Positions 1 to 6,179 are shown, counted from the first letter of the stretch. The stretch is DNA of 6,217 bases from Ventricola sp051883735 (GCA_051883735.1 JBJEUH010000059.1:1-6217), one strand, 5' to 3'. Made by a program: numbers and translations. Notes: generated by a model not told the origin, from the letters alone.

Positions 1-1282
1 GGCCCACGCCGAACAGCCCGCCCGAGCCGATGGCCAGCAGCGCCTGGATGATCTGATAGCCCTTGTCCAGCGGGTCGCTCCACGGGTTGCGCCACATCGC
101 CACGCGCACCTTCACATGCGCGAACATCTTGTAGCCCAGCACCGCAGCGCCCACGCCGCCGCCCAGGCCCACGATCGTCAGCGGCACGTTGCCGCAGGCG
201 ACGTAGAACATCGCCAGCGTCGTGGCGTAGTAGATCAGCGCCGTGCCCAGGTCGCGCTGGAGCATGAGCAGCAGCAGGCACGCGCCGGCGAAGAGGATCG
301 CCGGCATCATCTGCAGCACCGTCCGGTGCGCGCTGAAGTAGTACGCCATCGCCAGCACCAGCGAGAGCTTGACCAGCTCGCTGGGCTGGAAGGAGCCCAG
401 GTACGGCAGCTCCACCCAGTTCTTCGCGCCGCCCGACCACTCGCCGAAGGCCAGCGGCAGGATCAGCGCCGCCACGCCCAGCACCATCGCCAGCAGCGTC
501 AGCCCCTTGAACCGCTTCTTCCGGGAGATCAGCACGCTGACGACGACCATCGCCGCCAGGCCCAGCGCATAGTACGACGCCTGCCTGACCCCGCGCGCGG
601 GCGAGACGGTGTAGAGCACCACGACGCCCACGCCGCACAGGAAATTGGTCAGCGCCATGATCAGCGGATCGATGGGCAGCACGCGCGGCAGCGCCAGCGA
701 CGTGAGCAGCCCGAGCGGCACCATCAGCGCGATCAGCGAAAGCGCCTGCAGGTCGGGCCCGTCCGTGCCCCGGACGGCGGCCAGCAGCAGTCCGCCCGTG
801 ACAAACGCCGCCGTCAGCAGCGCAATCAGCACCACCCTCGTGTCCACGCCCCGGCTCACGGCCCGCCTGCGGTCGCGCATGGCCGCGTCGATGCGCTTGC
901 GCTCGCGGCGGACGCGGCCCGGCTCGCGCGCTTTGTCCTTCTTCGCCCGCTGCGCCTGCCCGGGCGTCGCCATCACGGCGCGATGCACGGGCGCCTTCTT
1001 CTCCGCCGTCTTCTTCTCCGCCGTCTTCCTCTCCGCCGTCTTCCTCTGCGCCGCCCTTGGCGCAGCCTCCTGCCGGTCGGTCTTCTTCCTTTCCACGGCC
1101 TTTTTCTGCGCTGCCTTCTGCCCGCGCTCCGGCGCCTTCGCCGTCAGCTTGTCCGAAATCAGCTTTTGGGCCAGCCTTTCCTCCGCCTTGCTCTGCGTGC
1201 CCGTCTTCCTGTATTTCGCGCTCACCGCGCCATCGGATGACCGCTTTGGCCGCGCCGTGTATGTCTCGCCCCTCAAGGCCAT
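1..1282 (-). CDS. SEDS-family peptidoglycan polymerase (FtsW/RodA/SpoVE-like), 3' end cut off by the window
   Basis: Polytopic membrane protein expected to polymerise lipid II into glycan strands with a class B penicillin-binding protein. 427 codons are visible; the C-terminus lies beyond position 1. Residues 1 to about 147 are a hydrophilic Lys/Arg/Ala-rich tail. Hydrophobic segments begin around 148-170 and follow near 178-198, 203-226, 235-253, 260-280, 302-316, 326-341, 345-363 and 366-384. Family motifs seen: GAKNWVEL (285-292), FQPSELVKL (298-306), LQRDLGTAL (341-349), and the loop WRNPWSDPLDKGYQ followed by AIGSGGLFG (397-425). That loop resembles the one holding the conserved catalytic Asp of SEDS proteins, here probably Asp403. 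The ATG at 1282 is chosen for a GGAGG 7 bases upstream; it lies 4 bases after the FHA gene's stop, so translational coupling is likely. The sequence does not separate FtsW, RodA and SpoVE roles. The long N-terminal tail is unusual, since family members normally have only a short one. Confidence 0.93.
   Translation of the reverse strand, partial: MALRGETYTARPKRSSDGAVSAKYRKTGTQSKAEERLAQKLISDKLTAKAPERGQKAAQKKAVERKKTDRQEAAPRAAQRKTAERKTAEKKTAEKKAPVHRAVMATPGQAQRAKKDKAREPGRVRRERKRIDAAMRDRRRAVSRGVDTRVVLIALLTAAFVTGGLLLAAVRGTDGPDLQALSLIALMVPLGLLTSLALPRVLPIDPLIMALTNFLCGVGVVVLYTVSPARGVRQASYYALGLAAMVVVSVLISRKKRFKGLTLLAMVLGVAALILPLAFGEWSGGAKNWVELPYLGSFQPSELVKLSLVLAMAYYFSAHRTVLQMMPAILFAGACLLLLMLQRDLGTALIYYATTLAMFYVACGNVPLTIVGLGGGVGAAVLGYKMFAHVKVRVAMWRNPWSDPLDKGYQIIQALLAIGSGGLFGVG
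995..1054 (-). repeat. Four tandem 15-bp units inside the SEDS gene, encoding TAEKK-type pentapeptides
   Basis: Four consecutive 15-base units occupy 995-1009, 1010-1024, 1025-1039 and 1040-1054. The first two are identical, the third differs by one base and the fourth by a few. Read on the minus strand they encode AAQRK, TAERK, TAEKK, TAEKK (about residues 77-96 of the SEDS protein). As 15 is a multiple of three, copy-number change would lengthen or shorten the tail without shifting the frame. They lie in the basic cytoplasmic extension, outside the conserved membrane domain. Confidence 0.9.
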
Positions 1283-1286
1283 CCCG

Positions 1287-1937
1287 TCACCTCCGGCTTC
1301 GCTTCTTTCCCGCTTCCTGCGGCGCGTCTTCCTGCTGCGCCGCCTGCTTTTCGCGCAGCTTCCTCTCCCTGCGCGCCTCGCCGCGGCCCGGCGCGCCGAC
1401 GCCGTCGCCCTTGCCCTGCTTGGCCTGCCCGCGGCGCGCGCGGGTCACATACGGGCCGTCGTCGATGGCGCGCATGCGGCGGCTGGAGTAGAGCGTCAGC
1501 GCCAGCTTCGCCTCGCCCACGCGCAGCACCGCGCCGTGGCGCAGCACCGCCTCATCGCCCGGCTCCACCGGCACGTCGTCCACCAGGAAGCCGTCCCTGT
1601 GCAGCGCCACCATGTGCAGCCCGTCGCTTTCCATCCAGAAGAACGCCGAGCGCATGTGCACCTTCCTCGCCGGGATGCACACGTCGCAGCTGTGGCTGGC
1701 GCCCATCGTGCCCTCGTAGGGCACGCGAATCTCCTCACCCGCGCCGAGCCGCCTGCCGCCGCAGAGCACCACGAGCTGGCCGACAGCCCCGGCCTGCGGC
1801 AGATCCCTGTGAACCCGCCGCCACAGCGCCCGGTCCGCCGCATATTTGCGCAGCGCCAGCAGCACGATGAGCAAGATGATGGCCGCGCTGGCATAGCCAA
1901 AGAGCATCGAGAGCACCTGAACCCACGCCTGCGTCAT
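1287..1937 (-). CDS. Membrane-anchored protein with degenerate FHA domain, upstream of and coupled to the SEDS gene
   Basis: 216-residue protein. Residues about 9-29 form one hydrophobic membrane segment, followed by a basic stretch (RKYAADRALWRR), so the rest is probably cytoplasmic. Residues about 54-148 fit an FHA beta-sandwich: a leading strand (QLVVLCGG), a first binding loop (GTMGASHSCDVCIP, 76-89), strands around FFWMESDGLHMV, and the ending LRHGAVLRVGEAKLAL. FHA domains usually bind phosphothreonine through a Gly-Arg pair and a later Ser/His; here the pair reads Gly-Ala (79-80) and the later motif is not recognisable. Residues about 153-216 are a charged, probably disordered, basic tail. 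The ATG at 1937 follows GGGAGGT by 7 bases. FHA genes next to ftsW/rodA-like genes are known in Gram-positive bacteria, where they suggest kinase-linked control of wall growth. That role here is inference. First gene of its unit; an extended -10 promoter lies about 90 bases upstream. Confidence 0.82.
   Translation of the reverse strand: MTQAWVQVLSMLFGYASAAIILLIVLLALRKYAADRALWRRVHRDLPQAGAVGQLVVLCGGRRLGAGEEIRVPYEGTMGASHSCDVCIPARKVHMRSAFFWMESDGLHMVALHRDGFLVDDVPVEPGDEAVLRHGAVLRVGEAKLALTLYSSRRMRAIDDGPYVTRARRGQAKQGKGDGVGAPGRGEARRERKLREKQAAQQEDAPQEAGKKRSRR
1290..1294 (-). promoter_or_regulatory. Ribosome binding site of the SEDS gene at the FHA stop codon
   Basis: On the minus strand GGAGG directly abuts the TGA stop of the FHA gene (1289-1287) and sits 7 bases before the SEDS ATG at 1282. 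The last FHA codons thus supply the downstream ribosome binding site, the usual arrangement for coupled translation. This decides the SEDS start. Confidence 0.85.
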
Positions 1938-1983
1938 CGCCCGCACCTCCCATGCTTCCTCCCCGCGCGGACGGATGCGCCCT

Positions 1984-2023
1984 GCGGAATGCCGGCAGGG
2001 ACGAACACCCGGCCGGTTTCCGC
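1984..2023 (-). promoter_or_regulatory. Long imperfect stem-loop at the predicted 5' end of the FHA-SEDS transcript
   Basis: On the minus strand GCGGAA (2023-2018) pairs with TTCCGC (1989-1984). Inside this, CCGGC pairs with GCCGG and GGG with CCC, around a loop TGTTCGT, with small bulges between the stems. The structure starts almost at the transcription start predicted from the -10 box (about 2019), so the mRNA would begin in a hairpin. It has no U-tract and is not a terminator. It may stabilise the mRNA or tune translation; this is inference from pairing only. Confidence 0.5.
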
Positions 2024-2025
2024 AT

Positions 2026-2034
2026 ATTATACCA
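2026..2034 (-). promoter_or_regulatory. Extended -10 promoter for the FHA-SEDS unit
   Basis: Read on the minus strand the sequence is TGG followed by TATAAT (2031-2026), a perfect -10 box with the TGn extension at 2034-2032. No good -35 hexamer lies 17 bases upstream, as is common for extended -10 promoters. Predicted start is near 2019, giving a leader of about 80 bases before the ATG at 1937. Confidence 0.7.
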
Positions 2035-2046
2035 TACAAACGTTCC

Positions 2047-2069
2047 AAGCGGGTCTTTTTATCCCGTTT
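2047..2069. repeat. Inverted repeat between the divergent promoters (7-bp arms)
   Basis: AAGCGGG (2047-2053) and CCCGTTT (2063-2069) are inverted copies with one G-T wobble, separated by a 9-base AT-rich spacer. It lies just upstream of the minus-strand -10 box, over that promoter's -35 area, and upstream of the murA promoter. It could be an operator serving one or both units. No regulator can be named. Confidence 0.4.
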
Positions 2070-2074
2070 CAGGC

Positions 2075-2090
2075 GGATTTTTCCAAATCC
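2075..2090. repeat. Perfect 6-bp inverted repeat upstream of the murA promoter
   Basis: GGATTT (2075-2080), spacer TTCC, then AAATCC (2085-2090). The right arm ends 11 bases before the murA -35 box at 2102, a suitable place for an activator or repressor site. With only 6-bp arms, chance is not excluded. Confidence 0.35.
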
Positions 2091-2101
2091 CTGTGCACTT
2101 C

Positions 2102-2130
2102 TTGCCAAAATCCCCGTCCATGTGTATAAT
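2102..2130 (+). promoter_or_regulatory. Sigma-A type promoter for murA
   Basis: TTGCCA (2102-2107), a 17-base spacer and a perfect TATAAT (2125-2130). Predicted start is near 2137, giving a leader of about 50 bases before the murA ATG. It is divergent to the FHA-SEDS promoter, with the two -10 boxes about 95 bases apart. Confidence 0.82.
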
Positions 2131-2153
2131 ATATGAGTTAGAATTTCGTTTTT

Positions 2154-2169
2154 GCCCCATGATCTGGGG
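2154..2169 (+). promoter_or_regulatory. Short GC hairpin in the murA leader just before the ribosome binding site
   Basis: CCCCA (2155-2159) and TGGGG (2165-2169) form a 5-bp stem with loop TGATC, preceded by TG. It ends 4 bases before the ribosome binding site AAGGAGG (2174-2180), so it could affect ribosome access. An ATG inside the loop is out of frame with murA. A similar TGCCCC...TGGGG element occurs in the glgP leader (3612-3627). Confidence 0.4.
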
Positions 2170-2186
2170 ATACAAGGAGGACGCGC

Positions 2187-3458
2187 ATGGCAGAAGAGAG
2201 AATGCTCATCACCGGTGGGCAGCGGCTGGAGGGCGCCGTCCGCGTCAGCGGCGGCAAGAATACCGCCGTGGCGATCATCCCGGCCGCCATTCTGAGCCAG
2301 ACGCCCTGCGTGATCGAGAACCTGCCGAGCATCGAGGACGTGCACGTCTCCGTGGAGACGCTGCAGCATCTGGGCGCCAAGGTCCTGTGGGATCCCAAGG
2401 AGGGCATCATGCAGGTGGACGCCAGCACCATCAGCCGCACGGACGTGCCGCTTGAGCTGTGCCGCCGCATGCGCGCCTCCTCCTATTATATCGGCGCGCT
2501 GCTGGCGCGCTTTGGCGAGGCCTCCGTGCCGCTGCCCGGCGGCTGCAACATCGGCCGCCGCCCCATCGATCAGCACATCAAGGGCATGCGCATGCTGGGC
2601 GCGGAGGTGGAGATCTCGGGCGGCACCGTCATGGCCCGCGCGAAGGACGGCCTCGTCGGCGGCGATGTGTTCATGGACATGGTCACCGTCGGCGGCACGA
2701 TCAACGTGATGCTCGCCGCCGCGTGCGCGCAAGGCACCACCACCATTTACAACGCCGCCAAGGAGCCGCATATCGTCGATACCGCGAACTTCCTCAACTC
2801 CATGGGCTGCAAGGTCAAGGGCGCGGGCACGGACGTGATCCGCGTGCGCGGCGTGCAGCGCCTGAGCGCCCGCCGCCCCTACGCCGTCATCCCGGACCAG
2901 ATCGAGACCGGCACGCTGATGATCGCCGCCGCCGCGACGCACGGCGATGTGACCATCAGCGGCTGCATCCCCACGCATATGGAGGCGCTGACCGCCAAGC
3001 TGCTGGAGATGGGCGCGCGCGTGAGCGAGCGCGACGACGCCATCCGCGTTCGCTCCATGGGCGCGCACCGCGGCGTGACCTTCAAGACGCAGGTCTATCC
3101 CGGCTTCCCGACCGACCTGCAGCAGCCCATGAGCGCGCTGCTGTGCACGGCCACCGGCACCTCCACGGTCGTGGAGAATATCTTCGAGTCCCGCTTCCGC
3201 CACCTGATGGAGATGGAGCGCATGGGCGCGCGCGTGCGCCTGTTCGAGCAGACGGCCGTCATCGAGGGCGTGCCGCAGCTGCACGGCGCGGCGGTGGAGG
3301 CGAGCGATCTGCGCGCGGGCGCGGCGCTGGTCATCGCCGGCCTCATGGCGCAGGGCACCACGGAGATCAGCAACACGCACTATATCGACCGCGGCTACGA
3401 GCACCTGGAAACCAAGCTCTCCAGCCTCGGCGCGAAGATTTCCCGGGTGACCTATTGA
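2187..3458 (+). CDS. murA: UDP-N-acetylglucosamine 1-carboxyvinyltransferase (MurA)
   Basis: Cytoplasmic enzyme of the first committed step of peptidoglycan synthesis: enolpyruvyl transfer from phosphoenolpyruvate to UDP-GlcNAc. At 423 residues it is full family length (about 420), and the EPSP-synthase-like two-domain fold is covered end to end. Key residues seen: Lys24-Asn25 in SGGKNTAV; the catalytic-loop Cys120 in LPGGCNIGRRPIDQH, aligning with E. coli Cys115, the residue alkylated by fosfomycin; Arg125 (E. coli Arg120); Asp310 in GFPTDLQQ (E. coli Asp305); and Arg376 in DLRAGAAL (E. coli Arg397). With Cys rather than Asp in the loop, fosfomycin sensitivity is expected. The ATG at 2187 is set by AAGGAGG 6 bases upstream. 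It has its own promoter and terminator, so it is probably monocistronic. Many Bacillota carry two MurA paralogues (MurA/MurZ types); which one this is cannot be decided here. Its divergence from a SEDS unit fits a wall-synthesis locus. Confidence 0.97.
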   Translation: MAEERMLITGGQRLEGAVRVSGGKNTAVAIIPAAILSQTPCVIENLPSIEDVHVSVETLQHLGAKVLWDPKEGIMQVDASTISRTDVPLELCRRMRASSYYIGALLARFGEASVPLPGGCNIGRRPIDQHIKGMRMLGAEVEISGGTVMARAKDGLVGGDVFMDMVTVGGTINVMLAAACAQGTTTIYNAAKEPHIVDTANFLNSMGCKVKGAGTDVIRVRGVQRLSARRPYAVIPDQIETGTLMIAAAATHGDVTISGCIPTHMEALTAKLLEMGARVSERDDAIRVRSMGAHRGVTFKTQVYPGFPTDLQQPMSALLCTATGTSTVVENIFESRFRHLMEMERMGARVRLFEQTAVIEGVPQLHGAAVEASDLRAGAALVIAGLMAQGTTEISNTHYIDRGYEHLETKLSSLGAKISRVTY

Positions 3459-3485
3459 AATCTTGCGGCAGTTTGCCGAAATTTT

Positions 3486-3510
3486 AAGGCGGATTTTACC
3501 GCCTTTTTTT
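3486..3510 (+). terminator. Rho-independent terminator after murA
   Basis: AAGGCGG (3486-3492), loop ATTTTA, CCGCCTT (3499-3505), running into a T-tract to 3510. It begins 28 bases after the murA stop. A smaller hairpin, CGGCA-GTT-TGCCG (3466-3478), precedes it and may help pausing or block 3' exonucleases. The terminator separates murA from glgP. Confidence 0.9.
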
Positions 3511-3572
3511 GATATTTCTTTTCCCTTCTGCACAGAATATCGAATAAACCCTTGTATTTCCACGATTTTTCC

Positions 3573-3601
3573 TTGTCACCCAATTTCTTCTATGTTATAA
3601 T
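3573..3601 (+). promoter_or_regulatory. Strong extended -10 promoter for glgP
   Basis: TTGTCA (3573-3578), a 17-base spacer and a perfect TATAAT (3596-3601), preceded by TATGT, which supplies the TGn extension (TG at 3593-3594). This is one mismatch from consensus at -35 and perfect elsewhere, so basal transcription should be high. Predicted start is near 3608, giving a leader of about 90 bases. Confidence 0.88.
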
Positions 3602-3612
3602 GAACGATGGCT

Positions 3613-3627
3613 GCCCCGAGATGGGGC
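3613..3627 (+). promoter_or_regulatory. GC hairpin near the 5' end of the glgP leader
   Basis: GCCCC (3613-3617), loop GAGAT, GGGGC (3623-3627): a perfect 5-bp all-GC stem about 5 bases after the predicted transcription start. It has no U-tract and so is not a terminator. A 5'-terminal hairpin can protect mRNA from decay; that role is inferred. Confidence 0.45.
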
Positions 3628-3642
3628 GTTCGCATAGATTGA

Positions 3643-3654
3643 TTTGAATTCAAA
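3643..3654. repeat. 12-bp perfect palindrome in the glgP leader
   Basis: TTTGAATTCAAA is a perfect 12-bp palindrome about 40 bases downstream of the -10 box and about 30 bases before the ribosome binding site. In this position it could be a repressor roadblock site for sugar-responsive control, but it matches no operator I can name with confidence (it lacks the central CG of CcpA-type cre sites). Confidence 0.3.
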
Positions 3655-3683
3655 AAGCGCCGGCAGATGGCCGCGCCAAACCT

Positions 3684-3690
3684 GGGAGGG
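3684..3690 (+). promoter_or_regulatory. Ribosome binding site that sets the glgP start
   Basis: GGGAGGG ends 9 bases before the ATG at 3700. The earlier in-frame ATG at 3667 has no purine-rich site before it, so 3700 is preferred and the protein is 821 rather than 832 residues. Confidence 0.8.
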
Positions 3691-3699
3691 TCCAAACCT

Positions 3700-6165
3700 A
3701 TGCCTCTGATGAACGAATACAACAAGGACACCATCAAGGAGTCCATCCTCAACAAGCTGCTGCGCTACTACGGCACCACGATTGAGGAGGCGACCCCGAA
3801 GCAGATTTACGCGGCCGTCGCCTCCACCGTGCGCGACCAGATCATGCTCAAGTGGCGCTTTGAGAAGGAAGCCCGCCGCGAGGAGAAGGCCAAGCGCCTG
3901 TACTACCTCTCCATCGAGTTCCTGACCGGCCGCTGGCTGCACAACAACCTGCTCAACCTCTGCTCCACCAAGGCGTATGAGGAGGCCTTCAACGAGCTGG
4001 GTCTGACCCTGCGCGGCGTGCTGCATGAGGAGCCGGAACCGGCGCTGGGCAACGGCGGCCTGGGCCGCCTGGCCGCGTGCTTCCTCGACTCCCTGGCCAC
4101 GCTCGATCTGCCGGCCATGGGCTGCACCATCCGCTACGAGTACGGCCTGTTCCGTCAGCGCATCGTCGACGGCCAGCAGGTCGAGGTGCCGGACGAGTGG
4201 CTGACCTACGGCAACGCCTGGGAGATTCCGACCCAGCGCGACGCCGTGACCGTCCGCTTCGGCGGCCAGGTGCAGGAGAACTGGATGGGCGACAAGCACT
4301 ACGTCTCCCTGCAGAACACCGAGGACGTCATCGCCGTGCCGTATGATCTGCCGATCGTCGGCTACGACAACAAGGTCGTGGACCGCCTGCGCATGTGGAG
4401 CGCCGTGCTCCCGCGCAACTTCAACCTGGAGAAGTTCTCCGCCGGCGATTACAACGGCTCCAGCGAGGAGAGCGATTCCATCGCCGCGCAGATTTCCAAG
4501 GTGCTCTACCCGGAGGACAACACCTACAACGGCAAGAAGCTGCGCCTGATGCAGGAGTACTTCCTGGTCAGCGCCACGCTGCAGTACGCCATCAAGGACT
4601 TCAAGCGCGTGTACGGCTCCAACATGGAGCAGCTGCCCGAGAAGGTCGCCTTCCACATCAACGATACGCACCCGGCCATGGTCATCCCGGAGCTGATGCG
4701 CATCCTGGTGGACGAGGAGCACCTGCCCTGGGAGGTCGCCGAGCGCCTCACCACGCAGACCGTCGCCTACACCAACCACACCATCATGGCCGAGGCGCTG
4801 GAGAAGTGGCCGGAGAAGATGATGCGCGAGACCCTGCCGCGCATCTACGCGATCATGCAGGAGCTCAACCGCCGCCTGTGCCAGAAGCTGTTTGACCGCT
4901 TCCCGGGCGAGTGGGACCGCATCGGCCACATGGCCATCCTGGCCTACGATCAGGCGCACATGGCCAACATGTGCATCGCCTACAGCCACGCCGTCAACGG
5001 CGTTTCCCAGCTGCACGGCGACATCCTCAAGCGCTCCACCTTCGCCGACTACTACAAGATCATGCCGGAGAAGTTCTGCGCCATCACCAACGGCATCACC
5101 CCGCGCCGCTGGCTGATGCTGGCCAACCCGGCCCTCTCCGATCTGCTGGACGAGTCCATCGGCCAGGGCTGGCGCAAGGACACCATGGAGCTGGAGAAGC
5201 TGCTCCCGCTGGCGGATGACGCGGCCTTCCAGGAGAAGTTCGCCAAGATCAAGCACGAGAACAAGGCCCGCTTCTCCCGCTGGATCAACCGCCATCAGGG
5301 TCTGGAGCTCGATCCGGACACCATGTTCGACGTCCAGGTCAAGCGCCTGCACGAGTACAAGCGCCAGCTGCTCAACGCGCTGCACATCCTGGTGCTCTAC
5401 AACCGCATCTGCGACGATCCGAACTACACCATGGCGCCGCGCACCTTCATCTTCGGCGCGAAGGCCGCCCCGGGCTACCGCCGCGCCAAGGAGATCATCC
5501 ACTTCATCAACGTGCTGGCCGCGAAGATCGACAAGGACCCGCGCGCGCGCAAGATGATCAAGATCGTCTTCCTGCAGAACTACAACGTCTCCACCGCGGA
5601 GATGCTCATGCCGGCCTCCGAGGTCAGCGAGCAGCTCTCCACCGCCTCCAAGGAGGCCAGCGGCACCGGCAACATGAAGTTCATGATGAACGGCGCCGTG
5701 ACCATCGGCACGCTCGACGGCGCGAACGTCGAAATCGCCGAGCTGGTCGGCGATGAGAACTGCTATATCTTCGGCATGCGCTCCCAGGAGGTCGAGGCGC
5801 TCTACGCCGCCGGCACCTACCGCAGCCTGGATATCTACGAGACCAACGCCGAGTTGCGCCGTGCGCTCAACATGCTCTTTGACGGTAGCCTGACCCCGGA
5901 GAACCCGAAGATGTTCGAGGGCCTCTTCCGCGCCCTGGTCTTCTCCGACAACGGCGGCATCGCCGATCCGTACCTGGTGCTCAAGGACTTCGGCTCCTAC
6001 CAGGGTGCGCAGCGCCGCCTGGGCAACGACTACCTGGATACCAAGGCGTGGACCCGCAAGGAGATCATCAACGTCGCCAAGTCCGGCATCTTCTCCTCCG
6101 ACCGCACCATCAAGGAGTACAACGACCTCATCTGGCACCTGCCGACGCTCACCGAGAAGAAGTAA
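3700..6165 (+). CDS. glgP: Glycogen/starch/alpha-glucan phosphorylase (GT35 family, PLP-dependent)
   Basis: Cytoplasmic enzyme releasing glucose-1-phosphate from the non-reducing ends of alpha-1,4-glucans using phosphate. The 821 residues match usual bacterial length. Motifs in order: YYLSIEFLTGR (68-78); GNGGLGRLAA (117-126), the glycine-rich loop by the active site; HINDTHPAM (319-327); YTNHT with His360, aligning with rabbit muscle His377; KRLHEYKRQ; FGAKAAPGYRRAK, a phosphate-site segment around 586-597; and EASGTGNMKFMMN with Lys660 as the expected pyridoxal-phosphate Schiff-base lysine. The phosphorylatable N-terminal Ser region of animal enzymes is absent, so phosphorylation control of that kind is not expected. 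The start at 3700 is chosen from the ribosome binding site; 3667 is a weaker in-frame alternative. It has its own strong promoter and terminator and no adjacent glycogen genes in view. Arg is almost always CGC and Asn AAC, a stronger bias than in the SEDS/FHA genes, suggesting high expression. Substrate preference (glycogen, starch or maltodextrin) cannot be read from sequence. Confidence 0.97.
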   Translation: MPLMNEYNKDTIKESILNKLLRYYGTTIEEATPKQIYAAVASTVRDQIMLKWRFEKEARREEKAKRLYYLSIEFLTGRWLHNNLLNLCSTKAYEEAFNELGLTLRGVLHEEPEPALGNGGLGRLAACFLDSLATLDLPAMGCTIRYEYGLFRQRIVDGQQVEVPDEWLTYGNAWEIPTQRDAVTVRFGGQVQENWMGDKHYVSLQNTEDVIAVPYDLPIVGYDNKVVDRLRMWSAVLPRNFNLEKFSAGDYNGSSEESDSIAAQISKVLYPEDNTYNGKKLRLMQEYFLVSATLQYAIKDFKRVYGSNMEQLPEKVAFHINDTHPAMVIPELMRILVDEEHLPWEVAERLTTQTVAYTNHTIMAEALEKWPEKMMRETLPRIYAIMQELNRRLCQKLFDRFPGEWDRIGHMAILAYDQAHMANMCIAYSHAVNGVSQLHGDILKRSTFADYYKIMPEKFCAITNGITPRRWLMLANPALSDLLDESIGQGWRKDTMELEKLLPLADDAAFQEKFAKIKHENKARFSRWINRHQGLELDPDTMFDVQVKRLHEYKRQLLNALHILVLYNRICDDPNYTMAPRTFIFGAKAAPGYRRAKEIIHFINVLAAKIDKDPRARKMIKIVFLQNYNVSTAEMLMPASEVSEQLSTASKEASGTGNMKFMMNGAVTIGTLDGANVEIAELVGDENCYIFGMRSQEVEALYAAGTYRSLDIYETNAELRRALNMLFDGSLTPENPKMFEGLFRALVFSDNGGIADPYLVLKDFGSYQGAQRRLGNDYLDTKAWTRKEIINVAKSGIFSSDRTIKEYNDLIWHLPTLTEKK

Positions 6166-6179
6166 TTCTCAAAAAATTT

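Noticed and set aside
1735..1953. Alternative minus-strand start at 1953 (GGGGAGGAAGC before ATG) giving a 72-residue frame overlapping the FHA gene
   Set aside because: It has a plausible but closely spaced ribosome binding site, yet the frame is Gly/Ala-rich, has no family likeness, and is out of frame with the FHA protein. Probably a by-product of two purine-rich stretches.
116..2129. Long plus-strand open frames opposite the SEDS and FHA genes (374 and 494 codons)
   Set aside because: His/Arg/Gln- or Ser/Ala-rich translations without recognisable motifs or ribosome binding sites. The minus strand holds clear SEDS motifs across the same DNA.
2459..3487. 342-codon plus-strand frame overlapping murA
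   Set aside because: Arg/His-rich frame-shifted shadow of murA without motifs.
1938..3563. Upstream part of a 758-codon minus-strand open frame running opposite murA into the FHA gene
   Set aside because: Only the last 216 codons (from the ATG at 1937) look like a protein family. The rest is antisense to murA, low complexity, and crosses a promoter region. The ribosome binding site and promoter place the true start at 1937.
3667..3699. Upstream in-frame ATG of glgP adding 11 residues
   Set aside because: No ribosome binding site precedes it, while GGGAGGG sits correctly before the ATG at 3700. The extra residues also encode that ribosome binding site.
3459..3699. Possible riboswitch or small RNA between murA and glgP
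   Set aside because: The only structures seen are the murA terminator, small hairpins and one palindrome. The leader is too short and simple for any riboswitch class I recognise, and no terminator/antiterminator pair is visible before glgP.
3595..6138. 847-codon open frame on the minus strand opposite glgP
   Set aside because: Its protein is Val/Leu/Ala/His/Gln/Asp-rich with no family motif and mirrors glgP codons. Strong C/G third-position bias removes stops from this antisense frame. glgP matches a well-known family over its full length.
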